Source: Pseudopyrenochaeta lycopersici
Lineage: Eukaryota; Ascomycota; Dothideomycetes; Pleosporales; Pseudopyrenochaetaceae
NCBI GenBank assembly: GCA_003313425.1
Contig: NHZP01000005.1
Location: 62,001-126,000, forward strand
Length of the DNA stretch: 64,000 bases
Reading direction: 5' to 3'
The notes under the pieces are model-generated. The model had not been told where the DNA came from. It saw only the letters and a list, made by a program, of their open reading frames with translations, and made no database searches. The position numbers and the translations under genes are program-made. Below are positions 34,201-47,793 of this stretch, in pieces (the first letter of the stretch is position 1; the number at the start of each line of letters is the position of its first letter).

Positions 34201-36760
34201 AAAAGAGCTAGGGCTACAGTCTTAGGAATAAAGTGTTACTAGGGAATAGACAGGCTAGGTGTTGTCAGATATAAAGTAGGTGCTAAAGGAAGGTATCTAG
34301 ATTACTAGAAAGTAGCTAAGATTTAAGATTAGCCTAAATACAGGAACGTAAAAGAAGTGCAGATATTCCTTAGAATATGTGTCTATTATTATATCTAGGT
34401 ACTAAGTTTTACTATTTAAGTAAAACTATTATTTACCCTCTTATAAAATAAAACAGAATAGGCATAGGAATTACTACAACAAGAAGTAATACAGGATCTA
34501 AAAAATAAAATTACTAATACTCTTGTATTAGCTAGCCTAGATTATAAATATAGACAGAGATTCTACCTTAGGGTTAATAGGAGTAAAGAAGGTGCAAGAG
34601 CTATACTTAAGCAGGAAGGTAAAGATAGGAAGCGTCATCCTTATTAGTTTAAAAGTGTAATATAGTTACGAGCTAAAAGTTAGTAGTATTTAACTAAGCT
34701 TGAATGTAGAGCGGTGCTTTAGGCGCTAAAGAAATTCAGAACTTAGCTATATAGGCAGAACTTCACAATTAAGACAGACGCGCAGACGTTAATCGCGCAG
34801 TTAAACTAATTATTAGCTAAGACGCTAGGATCTGTTATAAATAGATAGATAGCTGCAATTCTTATGTAGGAATTTAATATTAAGCACGTGCCCAGTAAAA
34901 AGCATGTAGTAGCTGACGCATTATCGCGGTACCTAAAACCTAACAGATAGGAACTACTAAATTAAATAAAGGATAATTTAGAGGAATACGTTAAACACCT
35001 AATTAGCGCAATAGATAAGGCGCCACCTATTTAAGGACAGGCCTTAAAGAATAAATACTTAAACACTTTAGAGGAAATTGCTTAATTCCTCCTATTACTA
35101 AAACTTCCACCTAATCTTATAAGGAAGAAACTTTAAGCATAGAAAAAGAAAGCTATAAACTTCTTTATTAGAGATAGCTATCTATTTAGAAAAATATTAT
35201 AAAATATTACAGTCCGCAGGGTAGTTAATAACCCTAACTTACAAGCAGCAGCTATAAGCAACATCTATAAAGTTATTAGATATTAAGGCGTTACAGGCGT
35301 GTACAGCATAATAGCACAAAGGTATTAGTAGAAAAGCATGTACGGCGACGTCAAGCTTTAAATATCAGCCTATAAAGAATGCTAACTAAGATCTTCTAAG
35401 CGCATAGTAGATATACTTACTAACACCTATAGTTACGCGCTGTAGGAATTAATTATAATTAACGTAGTATACATACTAGAGTAAAATAGAAAGAGATTTC
35501 TAGTCCTTGCTAGGGAATACCTATCTAGATAAGTTAAAGGTCGCGCAATCCCTAACAATAAGTCCTTAACTATTATAAAGTTTATCTATAAAGAAATTAT
35601 ATGCAGATAGAGTATAACAAGGAAATTGATAGTAGATGGAGGACCTGATTTTACTAAAGTCGTCGTAGCCCTCGCTAAGATATATAAGATCAGGCGCGTC
35701 TAATTATTAGCTTATAACCCTTAAGTAATAGGCAAAGTTAAAGGCGGTTACAAACTAATTATAAATGCGCTTACTAAGTTACTAGGATTATAGGTTATAA
35801 ATCTCCTAGCTATGTTGTTAGCGGACAGGATATTAATCCAGGAATAAACTAGGTATTCAGCCTTCTAACTTATTACTAGACAAAACCTAGTCCTACTAAT
35901 TAAGCTAGCCTTACTAACCTAGCAGACACTTCCCTTCCGCCAAATCTATAATAAAGAACATCTTCTTATAGTATAAGTAATGCAGATTAACCTTAGAGAC
36001 CAGCTTATTAAAGAGGCAGTCGTAAAAACTAAGCGAATGCGTGCAGTAAAAAAGGAATACTAGGATAATCACAAAGAAATTAAATAATAAGAGATAAAGG
36101 ATAGAGACTTAGTCCTGCTATAGGATTTAATACGTAAGATTAACATGTCTAGGTTAAGAAAACTAACTATAAGATAGTTAAGTCTATATTAAATCTCAGA
36201 AGTATTTAAGGATTAAAGTACCTACAGACTCGAAGACCTTAATAGATTAAGGTTCGCCTATACTACGCCAGGTTATCGTTTGAAGCTATTTATCTAGAGA
36301 GACCCGTTAAATATAGCCGCTAAAGACTAAGGAAGAATAAAATTATAGGAACTATCGTTATAGGAAGAGGTACACCTCTTTTAAGAGCTACTGGCTCAGT
36401 TTGACTAGTCTTAAGATGAACCAGGCAACGACAAGCCTAAAGTAGAGGGAGGTCGCCTGCGAAACCTTAAATCCAGAAAATTAGTTAATTAAGACCTAGT
36501 TATAATATCAAATACAGTAACCTACCTAAACTACACATTAGTCTAAGTTATACTAAGGAGGTTAATAATAACAGAGAAAGAGGCGTATTCTAAAGAATTT
36601 ATAGATTCTAAATCTAATACAACGTCTAAAGACAAACTATTATAGGCTAAGGGACAGCTAAAAGTCTCTAAGTAAGGGAGGGGAAGGCAATATAAGCAAG
36701 TAAAATTGCCTTACATATTCACGATATAATAGGAAATAAACAAGCAGTAAGCTGTTATAG
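31253..36760 (+). pseudogene. rest of gag and pol of the large host element
   Basis: Plus strand. Late gag to about 32.3 kb. Protease near 32.52-32.6 kb (KYLINTGSQINLLRLS, active-site D now N). RT about 33.5-34.2 kb (SLIDLFLGYN; FLDNITCSS in place of FLDD). RNase H about 34.55-34.93 kb ending KKHVVADALSRY. Integrase about 35.2-36.0 kb with YGDVKLQ-type finger remains, VDGGPDFTK and GKVKGGYKLIINALTKL. Dozens of TAG/TAA codons, and catalytic D->N changes at two sites, show long RIP exposure. Confidence 0.8.
32218..32280. repeat. short inverted-repeat family, copy b
   Basis: Starts CTAGCTAATTAGGAGCC and ends CTGTGATTAGCTAG. Clearly the same family as 36789-36854, with which it shares most internal positions. 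It lies between gag and protease of the host element. Confidence 0.6.
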
Positions 36761-36788
36761 ATGTGAATTTTAGATGCCTGGCGTAGGT

Positions 36789-36854
36789 GTTGGCCAATTA
36801 GGACCCGCCCCAGGTGCGACTAGCGTAACCCAGGAAACCCTGTGATTAGCTAAC
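36789..36854. repeat. short inverted-repeat family, copy a (least RIPed)
   Basis: 66 bp, GTTGGCCAATTA...TGATTAGCTAAC. Its ends are imperfect reverse complements differing only by transitions. This copy keeps CA/TG and so is closest to the unmutated form. It sits at the junction between pol and the additional downstream region. Confidence 0.65.
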
Positions 36855-36859
36855 GCGCC

Positions 36860-39800
36860 AATTTTACGTTTGCGCCTACTAACAACAAAACAAACAGTTA
36901 AAAAGCGACGAAAATTACCTGTCGCAACTAGTGTAGGTAAAAGTGAGGTCAAGAAATAATATACAGTAACAAAAGGATAAAAACCCCGCCTGCGAAGCTT
37001 ATTACTTCCCTTTTTTAACAATCAACATCTTACTAGCAGCTAACTATTAACCCTTACCAGACGCTACTATATTTTATAAACTAGTTTAACTAAGCAAATA
37101 ATTATAAGCGGTTCTAGGAGGGACCCACTAAGCACTCTACCTTAACAATCTATCGTGCTAAAACTCCTACTGCCGCCTCAGACTCTAGGCTTATCAAATA
37201 AGTTAGTAACTTACTTAAACATATCTAACCAGCCTCAATTAACACAGCAAATTACGCGTGTACCTAATCGCGGTATTAACTTCTAGAATTACAGATAATA
37301 CGTTATACCTTAGAAGGGCAGGACTACGTTTAAAGACTTCTACAAGGAACTAGTTAAGCAACCATCGCATGTTCAGAAACACATAGTAACTGAGTAGATA
37401 ATCTCTTACAGCTTATACGTCGACAAACTCCTTAACCTAGTTAGTGCGGCTGCTTAAGTATTCAAGAACAACGCGGCCCTCATAGCTGAATTCAGAGGTG
37501 TGCACCAGTTTAACGCCCAGTTTCCTATAGTTAAAGATATTAAGGACTATTAAGCTAAGCGAGGTAACAAGTTGCGATTAGCTATAAGCTACCTTAAGAG
37601 CTTACACAAGCCTCTTTTTAATTAGGTTATCAGTGTACACATAAGTTTAGTTATATACAGCTATTTAGGCGTCACTAACCTCATATTCCTCCTGCGACGA
37701 GTTAAGATTACAGACCTCGCGCCGTACCTTAACATAGAACTTATCTTACAACTCTAAGATCTAAAAAGGCGTTAAGACAAGTTTATAAACGTAACTAATA
37801 TTAGTAATATAAAAGTAACCTTGCGAATAATTCCTGCCTATATAACTTAATTGTAGGATAATAAGAACTTAAGGGCGTCAGCTACTAAGAACAGGGTTTA
37901 AAAAAGTAACACGGACGTTTATACTCGTACGCGCAAGAATAATAATAAGCACCTATTCTAGAAAGGAGTACTAAAATAGTTTAGAAAGCTTAAACACTTA
38001 AGTAAGACGCGCACTAATATAGTTACAAAGGATAACTAATAGCTTATTAAACAAGGACTCTAGATATATGCGTGCGGGCTTATTATCCCTTAGATTCGCG
38101 CTATTAAAGTCGCGAGATTAAGCAGGCGATTAAGTTAGTCCTCCCGTTAAGGCAGTCTAGGAGTACAGTTACCTATTAAGTACTAGTAACTCTAAAGTAG
38201 GTCGCGATCTATAGGGAGCTATTAACATTTACAGCACGCGTCTATTAATAAGATTATCTAGTCCCCTTAACTTACTTCTTATCTAGAGGCAGAACTAATC
38301 TAATTAAATAATATCAGGGCAACCTTAAGAAAAGATGTCGTATATCTAGGTAACTAATTATAATTAATACTATTAGCCCCAGGACTAATTAGCTTAAGGC
38401 AAACTCGCGCAGCTACTTAATTTAGAGACAGCTAAGCAGGGACGCTTAAAGCGCTTAACGTAAACCTAGATATCCTAGAAAGTATTAAAGGATAAGAAGA
38501 TTCTATTATTCTAGCTTTTACCCTGTACACTTCTTACAAGTATAAGAATAAAGAATCTATTATAGCTAAGATACTTTTATAAATAAAGCTATATAGGAAG
38601 GTTAAGATCTAGAAGTAGTTTAAGCTCTTAGAGGAATAGTACCGCAAAACTGTTAACTACAGTTAACTATTAGATAAGCGAGGTAACTATATACCTAATC
38701 CTAATTATGTCTGTTACTTTTACTCTACCTATGTCGTGTCTTACGTAGGGGTGTTCTATTACAGCATAAACTACTATTAGATCTAGGAAGTCTTACTTAT
38801 CCTGTACCTCTATAAAGATAAGATTAGAGAATATTAAGCTAACCTAGTTATACAAGTCCTTTTTATAAAGTCGTACTAAGGTAGCCGCACCTATAAGAAT
38901 CTTAAGAGCTACTAATATAGGCCTATTCAGACTGCACCTAACATTAACTAGGAAGCATTTATAGGGAGATAAAGCTTTAACCTTTAATTAACGAATTTAA
39001 ACAAACAGGGAGTATTATCCGCGACGTCTTTAGCTAGATCTAGAAGGATAAGGAACTAGTTAAAATTATTAATAAAAGCTTTAAGATGTACAACTACTAT
39101 ACTCGCTAGATTAGCGGCAAAGATAACCTTAGTTAGGGACGTACGATGTATTACTCGTTGCTACAGCAGCTAGTCCGCAGAGATCTTAAATATTACCTGA
39201 TCTATACAGCTATTCAAAGGGAGCCTTACCTTATCTTATACCTATACTACGCCAAATATACAAAACTAGGTGATAAGACTTACTTCTGCTACGTTAATCT
39301 TAACATTACTTAGGCAGTTTACTCTAGACGCGGGGTAGACATAATTTAAGGCAGTGTCTCTTTTAATAATAAAGATAAACATAACTGCACTAAGATGTTG
39401 CTAGGCTTCTATAATATTATTAATAGTTACTAAGAATAGCGCAAGAACTTAGGTTAAGATAATAGCACAGGGCCAATTAAATTATAGAGTAATACTACAC
39501 ACTTCCTACAGGAACTAAGGAAGAAGTAGCCTAACGTACAATAGACGAAGCAGCCATACAAATAAGGTAAGGTAAGGATTTTAGATCCACGCCTGCCTCA
39601 TAGCTTAACTAGACCATCTACCATTAAACAACAAACTGTGCTGCCCTAGTACGTGAAAGTCAATAACAACATAGAAACTATAGAGGTTCCCAAGATAGGC
39701 AGCTACTAATTAATTATAACTACTCATCAGCACCTTACTAAGGCCCTATGCACGCCCTCTAGTTACCTAAACAAATACAGAGGTATTAAATAGCCTTTCT

Positions 39801-40640
39801 TAGGAGCTACGCAACCTATTTATAGTTATCCTATCTCACGAGCAGTAGGTAGCCTTATTAGGTAGGATAACCCTGTTGTTTAAGATACTATGCACGATAT
39901 CTTCAACCCAGACATAAGTACCTACAAAGATATTATAGCAGAAATCTAAGCTAGCTAAAAAGAGACTGTAAGGATAGTAAAACGTTACTAGGAGATTATT
40001 AAGATATATAAAGAAGCTGCGTATTAATTAGATAGTAATATTCCTTCTTAGTCCTACTTCTTTAATAAAGGAAAGCACCTAGCTTAGACAAGTAAATAGT
40101 ACGTTTACAATAGAGAAGTTAATAAAAATACAGCCTTATCGCAACTCCTTAACGAATTAAGCCAGAAGGAACGAGCTTAGCCTAATGCGCTTAACCGACG
40201 AACAGCGTCTCTAAGCACCCGTCGCCCTCATAGTAGAACCTTATTAGCAGGTTTGCTATTAAGCCCGTTAAGTTCTCTAGTAAGCATATCACCGCCAACT
40301 CCTCACCCTACTAGGCTTCCTGTCACCTACAATAAGCTTTATAAGGACCTACCGCCAACAACTAGGCCTACTAGGAAGTTAACTCAGCAGCTAGGAAGGA
40401 GCGAGGGAAGTAAGGGGACTTAACGCAGCTAGCAGATTCAGAGCTAAAAAGTTAAGTAAATCTAAGAGACGGAGGATAAGGAGTAAGAGATATAAAGAGA
40501 TGAGGTGTAGGTTAGGGGACAGTCTAAGATCTCTTTCCTTCGTAGTCATTTGTATTCTATCTTAGGTTAAGTTAACCTTTTTCCTTTATTATTTTCTTTT
40601 ATTTTACCTCTTATAATAGGATACTAAGCTTTATAGGGCA
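36860..40640 (+). pseudogene. extra sense-strand coding-like region downstream of pol in the host LTR element
   Basis: Between the end of pol and the right LTR lie about 3.8 kb that a plain gypsy element does not need. The first 200 bp are little RIPed and look like a fungal promoter and leader: GATAAAAACC at about 36967, a pyrimidine tract and CAATCAACATC. From about 37.3 kb a plus frame with RIP stops reads as protein, for example TTFKDFYKELVKQPSHVQKH and NNAALIAEFRGVHQFNAQFP. Coding-like text continues in plus frames to about 40.4 kb (VRDVRCITRCYSS and others). No family is recognised; no signal peptide or membrane segment can be judged. It could be an accessory gene of the element, a captured host gene, or a separate unit inserted in it. 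Confidence 0.5.
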
Positions 40641-40662
40641 AAGCTCTTAAGTAGGGGAGGTA

Positions 40663-40990
40663 TATGCTGATGCACTTAGTAACGTAGTTACTAAGGGCAT
40701 CTCAGCTAGGATTAGGTAGGCTTAACCAGGAAATCCAGGTATAAAGGTAGATAGATAGGACCTCCTTAGGAGGCATCGAATCTACTAAGTACCACCTACG
40801 CTGTACTATCAAGTCCTGCTTCACCAGAGTCTCAATCATTTAATTTATTGTTGCCTATCCACCTTTGTCTACCTCGTTACCTGTCCCCGCACCTTACTAT
40901 CTCGACCAACACGAGATGCTTAGTTGCTTCCACTGCGCGCAAGGCTACCATCAAAAGGGAGAAGTTGGCTGAGGCCTCTGTTCCTGCACA
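40663..40990 (+). repeat. 3' LTR of the large host element
   Basis: 328 bp, TATGCTGATG...CCTGCACA (the initial TG has become TA), following the purine tract AAGTAGGGGAGG and followed by CTAT. Confidence 0.92.
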
Positions 40991-40994
40991 CTAT

Positions 40995-43900
40995 ATTTCT
41001 GTAAGAGGAGTAGTCCTTATAATTGTGCAGGTTCCTTTATAAACTCTTATACTTAATTATTAAATCTCTTAAAGATAGTAAGAAAAAGAAAAGAAAACGC
41101 GCCTTAACTTTACTATTAAAGACGCTAGTAAGTATATTATTATCCTAGTATCTTTTAAATAACTAAGAGGTACTTAGCTAATTAGAGTCTATTAAGCCTT
41201 ACTTAATAACTACTAATTAGTTAGGCTCTTAATAGTATAGCTAAATTACTCTTACTTCTTCTTCTTAATCTCTTTAATCTTCTTACTATAATAAGGAGTT
41301 TATAATAGTATATATAGATTTAACGCGCTTATATTAGGTTACGCTTACCTAAGATAAGAAGGTGTAAGAAGAGGTCTTATAAGTAACTAACTAGGTAAAT
41401 ATTAACTTAGCGCCTATTACTATAATAATAACTTTTATAAACTAGTATAAGTTAAAGTTTATAAAGACTTAGTTACGCTTTAGATAGATAGACGCCTTAG
41501 TTTCTCCTTCCTGTCTAGTATTCTAGCAGCCTTACTATTAGAATTATTAGAAAGCTCCTTAAGAACTTTATCTAGGGCAGTATATTATTTAACTTACTTA
41601 TTATACTTCTACTACTTAGCTTCCTAAGCTAGATTTATACTTTTATTTAAGAAGAATAACTTATTAGGTATACTAAGGTCTCTATCTTCCCTAAAAGTAA
41701 GCTTCTTATAATACTAGTAGATAACCTAATACTTTTTAATTATTTTTACTGTAGCTTTCCTAGTATCTTTAATAAATTAATAGATTAAACTAAGATTAGG
41801 CTAATCTATAAATAAGTTAGTTAGTTTCTCTAAGACTAGTAGAGAGTCCTATCTTAGCTAACAGTTCACAGCCTTAGTAATATTTAATAAGTATACTAGT
41901 ATAATATCTCTAGGAAAGGCCTACTTAACGCTGCTATAGTAATTTAAGTATCTAGAAGGTAACTTTAGTATAGTAGTTAAGCTTTAAAAGGTAGTAGTAA
42001 GCTCTTAATAAGAGCCTATCTTAGGAATCTCTATTATAGTTATATCTTCTTCTACCTTAATAAACTAAAGTAAGATAGTTTATTATTACTTAGTTATAGG
42101 TCTAGTAGATCTATAAGGTAGCCTAGGATTAGAGATATAGATATAACTAGTCTTATAAGGCTAACTAAACTATTTAATATTAGGGAATTTCGTACTGTAA
42201 CTCTTTAGCTAGTCCCTATTATTATCCTATCCCTTAATATAACTAGTAGAGTTCTTAAGTCTTAAGTTTTCTTACTAGTTTTAGTACTTATAGATAATAT
42301 TATAAAAGCTATATAGTATCTATATATAGTTATCTTTATCTTTATTATTAAAAGAGACGCTTCCTTAAATAATATCTATACCTTTACTTAAGTATATAGC
42401 CTTAGAGATATTTAAGTTAATATAATAAAAGTAAGTCTTATCTTTATACTTAGTATATTTTATATAGTAAGAGTAAGAAATTAAGTTAGGCTCTTTTTAT
42501 AAGACTACGTATAGTAGCTAATACTTAATATTACTACGTATAAGCTGCTATATTAATAAATAATATATTACCTAATACTAGCTAAGGTTACTCTTACTAT
42601 TAATTAACTGCGTGTAGTAGAAGTATATATTAAAACTCTAATTAAGGATTAAGACTAGCTTAAGATCTTTAAAAATCTAGCTAAAAGTATTATAGGTAAT
42701 ACTGCTATACTCCTTAAATACTTTAATATATACTTCCTAACTAAGAGCCTTAGTAACTTTATTCTAGTTAATTTAGACTTAAACTTTTACTAAGTAATAA
42801 TAATAGCTCTTTAGGTCTTAATATGTATAGTCTCTTTAAAATAGGGCTAAGAATAGAACTTAAGTTACTAGGTCTAATTAAAGCTAACCTTATTAATCCT
42901 AATAATAGTATAGTATCTTAAGTAGCTAAACTATATTTAAAATACTAAGGCTTTAAGTAAGTAGGCCTATCTTACTAGCTACGTAATAATAATATTACTA
43001 GCACACTTTATAATAGTTAAATACCTAACTACTCTACCTATCTTTAAGAGTACTAAAATTTATATACTCTTAATACTAGGTATTAATTAGCTAGACGCGC
43101 TTACTATTATTTAACTTCTTAGATATAAGTAATATAGTTATCTTAACTAGAGTAGACTATTTATTTATATAGTTATATCTCTTACGTAATTTTAGTATAA
43201 TACTAGTTTTAAGTAAGATATCTTCTTTAATTAAGTCCTAAATATTAATACTATTATTAAGTATTACTAGTAGTATTTCTAACTGTTTACGTAACTACCT
43301 TACTAACTCTAAGTCTCTTATATAAATCTTATCTAGAGTAAGAAGCTGCGTAGAGGGAAATCTCTAATACTACTTAAGACAGAATTTCTCTTAAAGAGCC
43401 TTTACTACTTTAACCTATTATTAAGTACGCTTATTCTCTTTTAAATATTATTCTTCTAGCTAGATTTCTTAAATACTTTTAGCTATAATAGACAGCCTAT
43501 CTATTTAAGGCTTACCTAGCTTCTTTAGCTTATTCTAGATATTACCTCTAAATTCTTTACTTATACGTTAGTAACTAAGACTAGAAAGCTTAATAACTTA
43601 CGTATACCTTCTAATATTTAATAAAGTAGTAAGGCTTTAGCTTTTAGTACGTTTAGAGGTAGTTACTACTAAAGCTATTATCTAGACGCTAGCCTTAGCT
43701 ATAGAATTATTCTTACTATTACTAGTAGTAGAAAGAAGTAACTTAGTCTACTTATAATACCTAAAATAATTCTCTTATAGCTACTTAGGTAGAATAGTTA
43801 TATTTAGAGGAAGCTTTATCCTTATATATAATTACTTTTTATACTATTTAATTACTTCTATCTAGAATATCTGGTTAAAGTACTCTTATCTAAAGCGCGT

Positions 43901-45120
43901 GTCTATATTATTAGCTATAATCTTAGAAGTAGGAATTTTATACTTATTAATAATACTACGTAACTTAGTATTACTATCTTTATAATACTTCTTCCTAGTT
44001 AGTAATATTAATAAATCTATCTTATTTTTTTCTTATAGATTATTATTAATAGTAAAAAGCTATATTAAGGAAGAGAGTAAAGTTATTTAGTAAAGTCTTA
44101 CGTAGTAACTATTAGACTACTATTACGCTAGAGTATAAGTATACTACTTAAATAGAATATAGAATAAGAACTTACCTTAGTATATACTAATAGTATTTAT
44201 CTAGATAAGTAAACGCGCTCTCTATCTCTTTTTCCTCTTCTTCTTATAAGTATATATATCTTTAAGTATAAGATATTACTACTTAAAAGTAGTAATACCT
44301 CTATACTATAATATTAGGCTTAGTCTTTCTTTTAGTAATTCTCTAGTTATAATAATAACAGTTAAAGTCTTATTAAAGTACGTTACTAAGGCTACTATCT
44401 AATTATTTACTATACTCTTCTATTTAATAGGCGAGACTTATAGTAAGTTTTAAACCTAAGTATCTACTATAATCTTTGCGTGCTAAAAGACTTTAATATT
44501 ACTATAACGCTTAAGCTTAGTTCTATAGTCTTTAATAGCTTCTTTACTAGTAAATTATATAATCTTTATTAGCGTAGGCTTAATTATAGTTATAGTTAGT
44601 TAAGGATTTAGGTTTAATAGTAAGAGTAGACGCTTTCTAGGCTATTTAGGTGTCTAAGGCAGCTATAATATTACTTAAAGTTTATACTTAATAAGTACTT
44701 ATATATTTACTTTAGAAAGTTTTAATAGATAGTAATAGGAAGTAAGAAAGAGAAACTTAGGCCCTATAGGATTAACTATAAGCTTAAGATTTAGAGGGGG
44801 TTTAAGTAGTAGAAGGTATCTTTCTCTCTCTAACTTTACTTAAAAGCCTTACTAAGGCTTATTAATATAATAAAAGGTAAAGTTACTATTATTTTAACTC
44901 TTTCTTATTACCTAATTAGCTGGCATAGTAGGTCCTCTTAAGAGTAGGCTACTTAGGAATATTTCTTAAGTAAGTCTTATCTTACTACTAAACGCAGCTA
45001 TAAACTTACCTTTACACTTAAAAATATTAATTATCTTATTTTCTACTTCCTTTAATTAATTCTATATCTTTAAATTATTACTCTATAATCTTATAGTTAC
45101 GTTACTACTATTAGCGTAGA
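40995..45120 (-). other. strongly RIPed AT-rich DNA, identity unknown
   Basis: No frame longer than a few dozen codons survives. Minus-strand text around 43.0-44.1 kb looks like a former protein (for example INKYKIPTSKIIANNI and related charged stretches) and may be a transposase, but no motif allows a family call. It contains one copy of the short inverted-repeat family at 41174-41225. Confidence 0.5.
41174..41225. repeat. short inverted-repeat family, copy e (shortened)
   Basis: TTAGCTAATTAG ... CTAATTAGTTAG. About 10 bp shorter than the other copies, but with the same ends and similar middle. Confidence 0.45.
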
Positions 45121-45129
45121 TATTAAGTT

Positions 45130-45192
45130 ATCTAGCTAATTAGATTTTAGCAGGTCTTACTAAGCTTACTTAGTAATTACTAATTAGCTAGA
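45130..45192. repeat. short inverted-repeat family, copy d
   Basis: Begins ATCTAGCTAATTAG and ends with its exact 14-bp reverse complement. The centre resembles copies b and c. Confidence 0.6.
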
Positions 45193-47793
45193 TTCTTTAA
45201 CACCCTAGTTTCTCTACTAATTTTAATCACGTAATAAGGAGATTAACCTCCTAGTAACTCTAAATAATATTTTATTTAATTTTAACTTATTTTTATATAC
45301 CTAGAAGGTTACGCTGTATATATATAATACTAAATATATAAAAATATATAAAAATATATAAAAATTTAATAAAGGGAATGCAGCCCCTCCCCTACTTTAA
45401 GATAAAAGCCCGTCTCCTAGGCTTAAGTAAGCTTATCTTCTAAGTTAGAATTAATTTCTAAATTAGGTATTTAAATATATTATTATCTCTTAGTCTTTAT
45501 TAAAGATCTTAGTATAATAATAAGATAGCTACGCGTAGTTAGCTATATTATATCTTTAGATAAATCTAAGTTTATAGAAGGGTTAGTCTCTATCTGTTAT
45601 AACTAAATCGCGTCTTAGTTAAGATTCTTAATAACTATAAACTTATTATCTTAAGAGTTATTAAATTAAGTAGGTAGTAGTAAAAAGTTAGCTATAATAT
45701 CTTATAATAATAGATCCTATAGCTTTACGTAACCTTAATACTCCTAAGTAACCTTACTTTTATTTTAAGGTACCTATAGTTTAAGTCTCTATCTTAGACT
45801 AGTATTTATATATTACGTGCTATTAAAGTCTATAAGTTAATAGTTACTTTTATCTTAGTTAGTATAAAAGACTTTATATAGTCTTAGCTATCTACTTATA
45901 AGCTTCTTATCTCTTAATATATTAATATCTCTAGCTAAGTCTTATATTAGTATAAAGTTATCTTCTTTAATTTCTTCTTAATAAATCTCTCTATAATTAT
46001 CTTAATATTCCTTCTTTTTACGTTATAGGCGCTTAGTTCTTAATACTACGTCCTTAAGAAATTAATCTCTTAAACCTAGCTGTATAGCTTATACTACTAA
46101 TAACTAGCCTCTTAATATTACTTATCTAAATAGTAATATTTACTATATTAGAAGAGTAAGCTTAATTAGAAGTACTAGATTCTAACTAGTAACTAACTAA
46201 TAAGAAGAATATCTAGTCTAACTCTAAGTAGAAATTCTATCTACTTATAATACTATTAGAAGATTATTACCCTAAAGTTTAAGACGCTTTACTAGTACGT
46301 TATATATTAGCTTATAACTACCTTTAATTTTTCCTATAGCCTAAGGGTTATATACTAATACCTAGATCCTCTTAATATAATAAATCTTAGTAAGAGCTTT
46401 AACTACCTTTGTAAAATTAGACCTACTATCTATAGTAAGCGTCCTTATTATACTCTAGTAATATAAGATTTCCTTATGTAAAAATTTAGTAATAGTAGAT
46501 AACCTATTATTAGCTATTACCTATACCTCTAGCTATCTACTAAGGTATTCTTATATAATTATAATAAATTTCTTTCCTTAATAATATAGTATATAAATAA
46601 CGTCTATAGTAACTTATCTCTATAACGCGTAATAGTAGGTATTTATTAGTATCTCTTACTTATAACTTAATAATCTTTACTAGTACTATTTATATAATAT
46701 AATCGCGCGTTACACCTCCCTATATATCTTTTCCTACTAGTATTATTAAGTAAGTATTAAATAGACGCTGTTTACTCCTCTATAACTAGTCTATTAATAT
46801 ATTTCTTATATAGCTATAGTCTTAAGATTAGGATTATCTATAACTTAATAAATAGCTATATTCTTTATAGACTTTTAAAAGAGATACTCTTCTCGCATAA
46901 AAAAATTTATTACCTTATTTTTTTATACTTAAAGTTATACCTTTATAAGGCTTTTAGGCTTCTTAAATTTTATTAAGAACTAAGTAATTACTTTAGACTT
47001 ATTTAAGTATTACTTATTTAGTACTTTACTTATCTTAGTAGGTAAAGTAAACTTAAGGTTAGTAATTACGTTTTTAATAAAATCTTTAAGGTTATCTTTA
47101 GTATTATTTAGCTATTCTTATTCTTCTAGCTTTAGGTAATATAATAATATATTAGTAATAATATTCTTCTTTCTAGGAATATACTTAATATTAAAATCCT
47201 AAGTAAGAATAGCTGCGAGCTACCTATTTTAGACTAACCTAAGGACGTTAAGTAATAATCTATTAAGTTAATAAATAAGCGTCTAAGCGTCTATTTTAAT
47301 AGTAAAATATTATTTATATAGCTAGGTTCTAAATTTCTTTAACGCCTATAATACTATCTTATACTTAAGCTTTATTAAGTACTAGAGACTCTTAGCTTTT
47401 AACTAAATTATACTTTTAAATTAATATAGATGTCTTTTTCTATCTGCTCTAATCTATTTAAGAGACGCGCCTACGCCTTCTTTACTTACATCTACTACTA
47501 TAAAAATTATACCTCTATTCTTATAAGTAAGACTTACTAATACTAGGGCTAAAGTAATATATTACTTTAAAGTACGTATAGCCTCTTATTAAGCCTTTTA
47601 CTATATCTATTTAATACTAGTTCTTATTAACTAGAATAGGGGCTTCGCGCGAATAGTAAAGCTAGGCACCTATATCCTATAGTAGATACAGATACCTATA
47701 AACGCCCTTACTTCTTTTATATTTCTGTATTTTAGCTAATCTAGAATCTTAGCTACTTTTTATTAATCTAGATATCTCTCTTATATAGTAACC

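Larger units (their letters stand above)
20112..40990 (+). mobile_element. large LTR (Ty3/gypsy-type) retrotransposon, host of two nested insertions
   Basis: Paired 328-bp LTRs at 20112-20439 and 40663-40990 bound this element, flanked by CTAT on both sides (20108-20111 and 40991-40994). Removing the nested gypsy element (21876-28833) and DNA transposon (29132-31250) with their duplications leaves about 11.8 kb, long for a fungal gypsy element. Order on the plus strand: gag-like ORF, protease, RT, RNase H, integrase, then about 3.8 kb of additional coding-like sequence. A purine-rich tract (AAGTAGGGGAGG) precedes the right LTR. The LTRs differ at roughly 30 positions, apparently all transitions, mostly CA/TG against TA. 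All frames are riddled with TAG/TAA. Confidence 0.9.

Noticed and set aside
36770..37021. 83-codon minus frame after the host pol
   Set aside because: It spans the short inverted repeat and promoter-like leader, and its sequence has no protein character.
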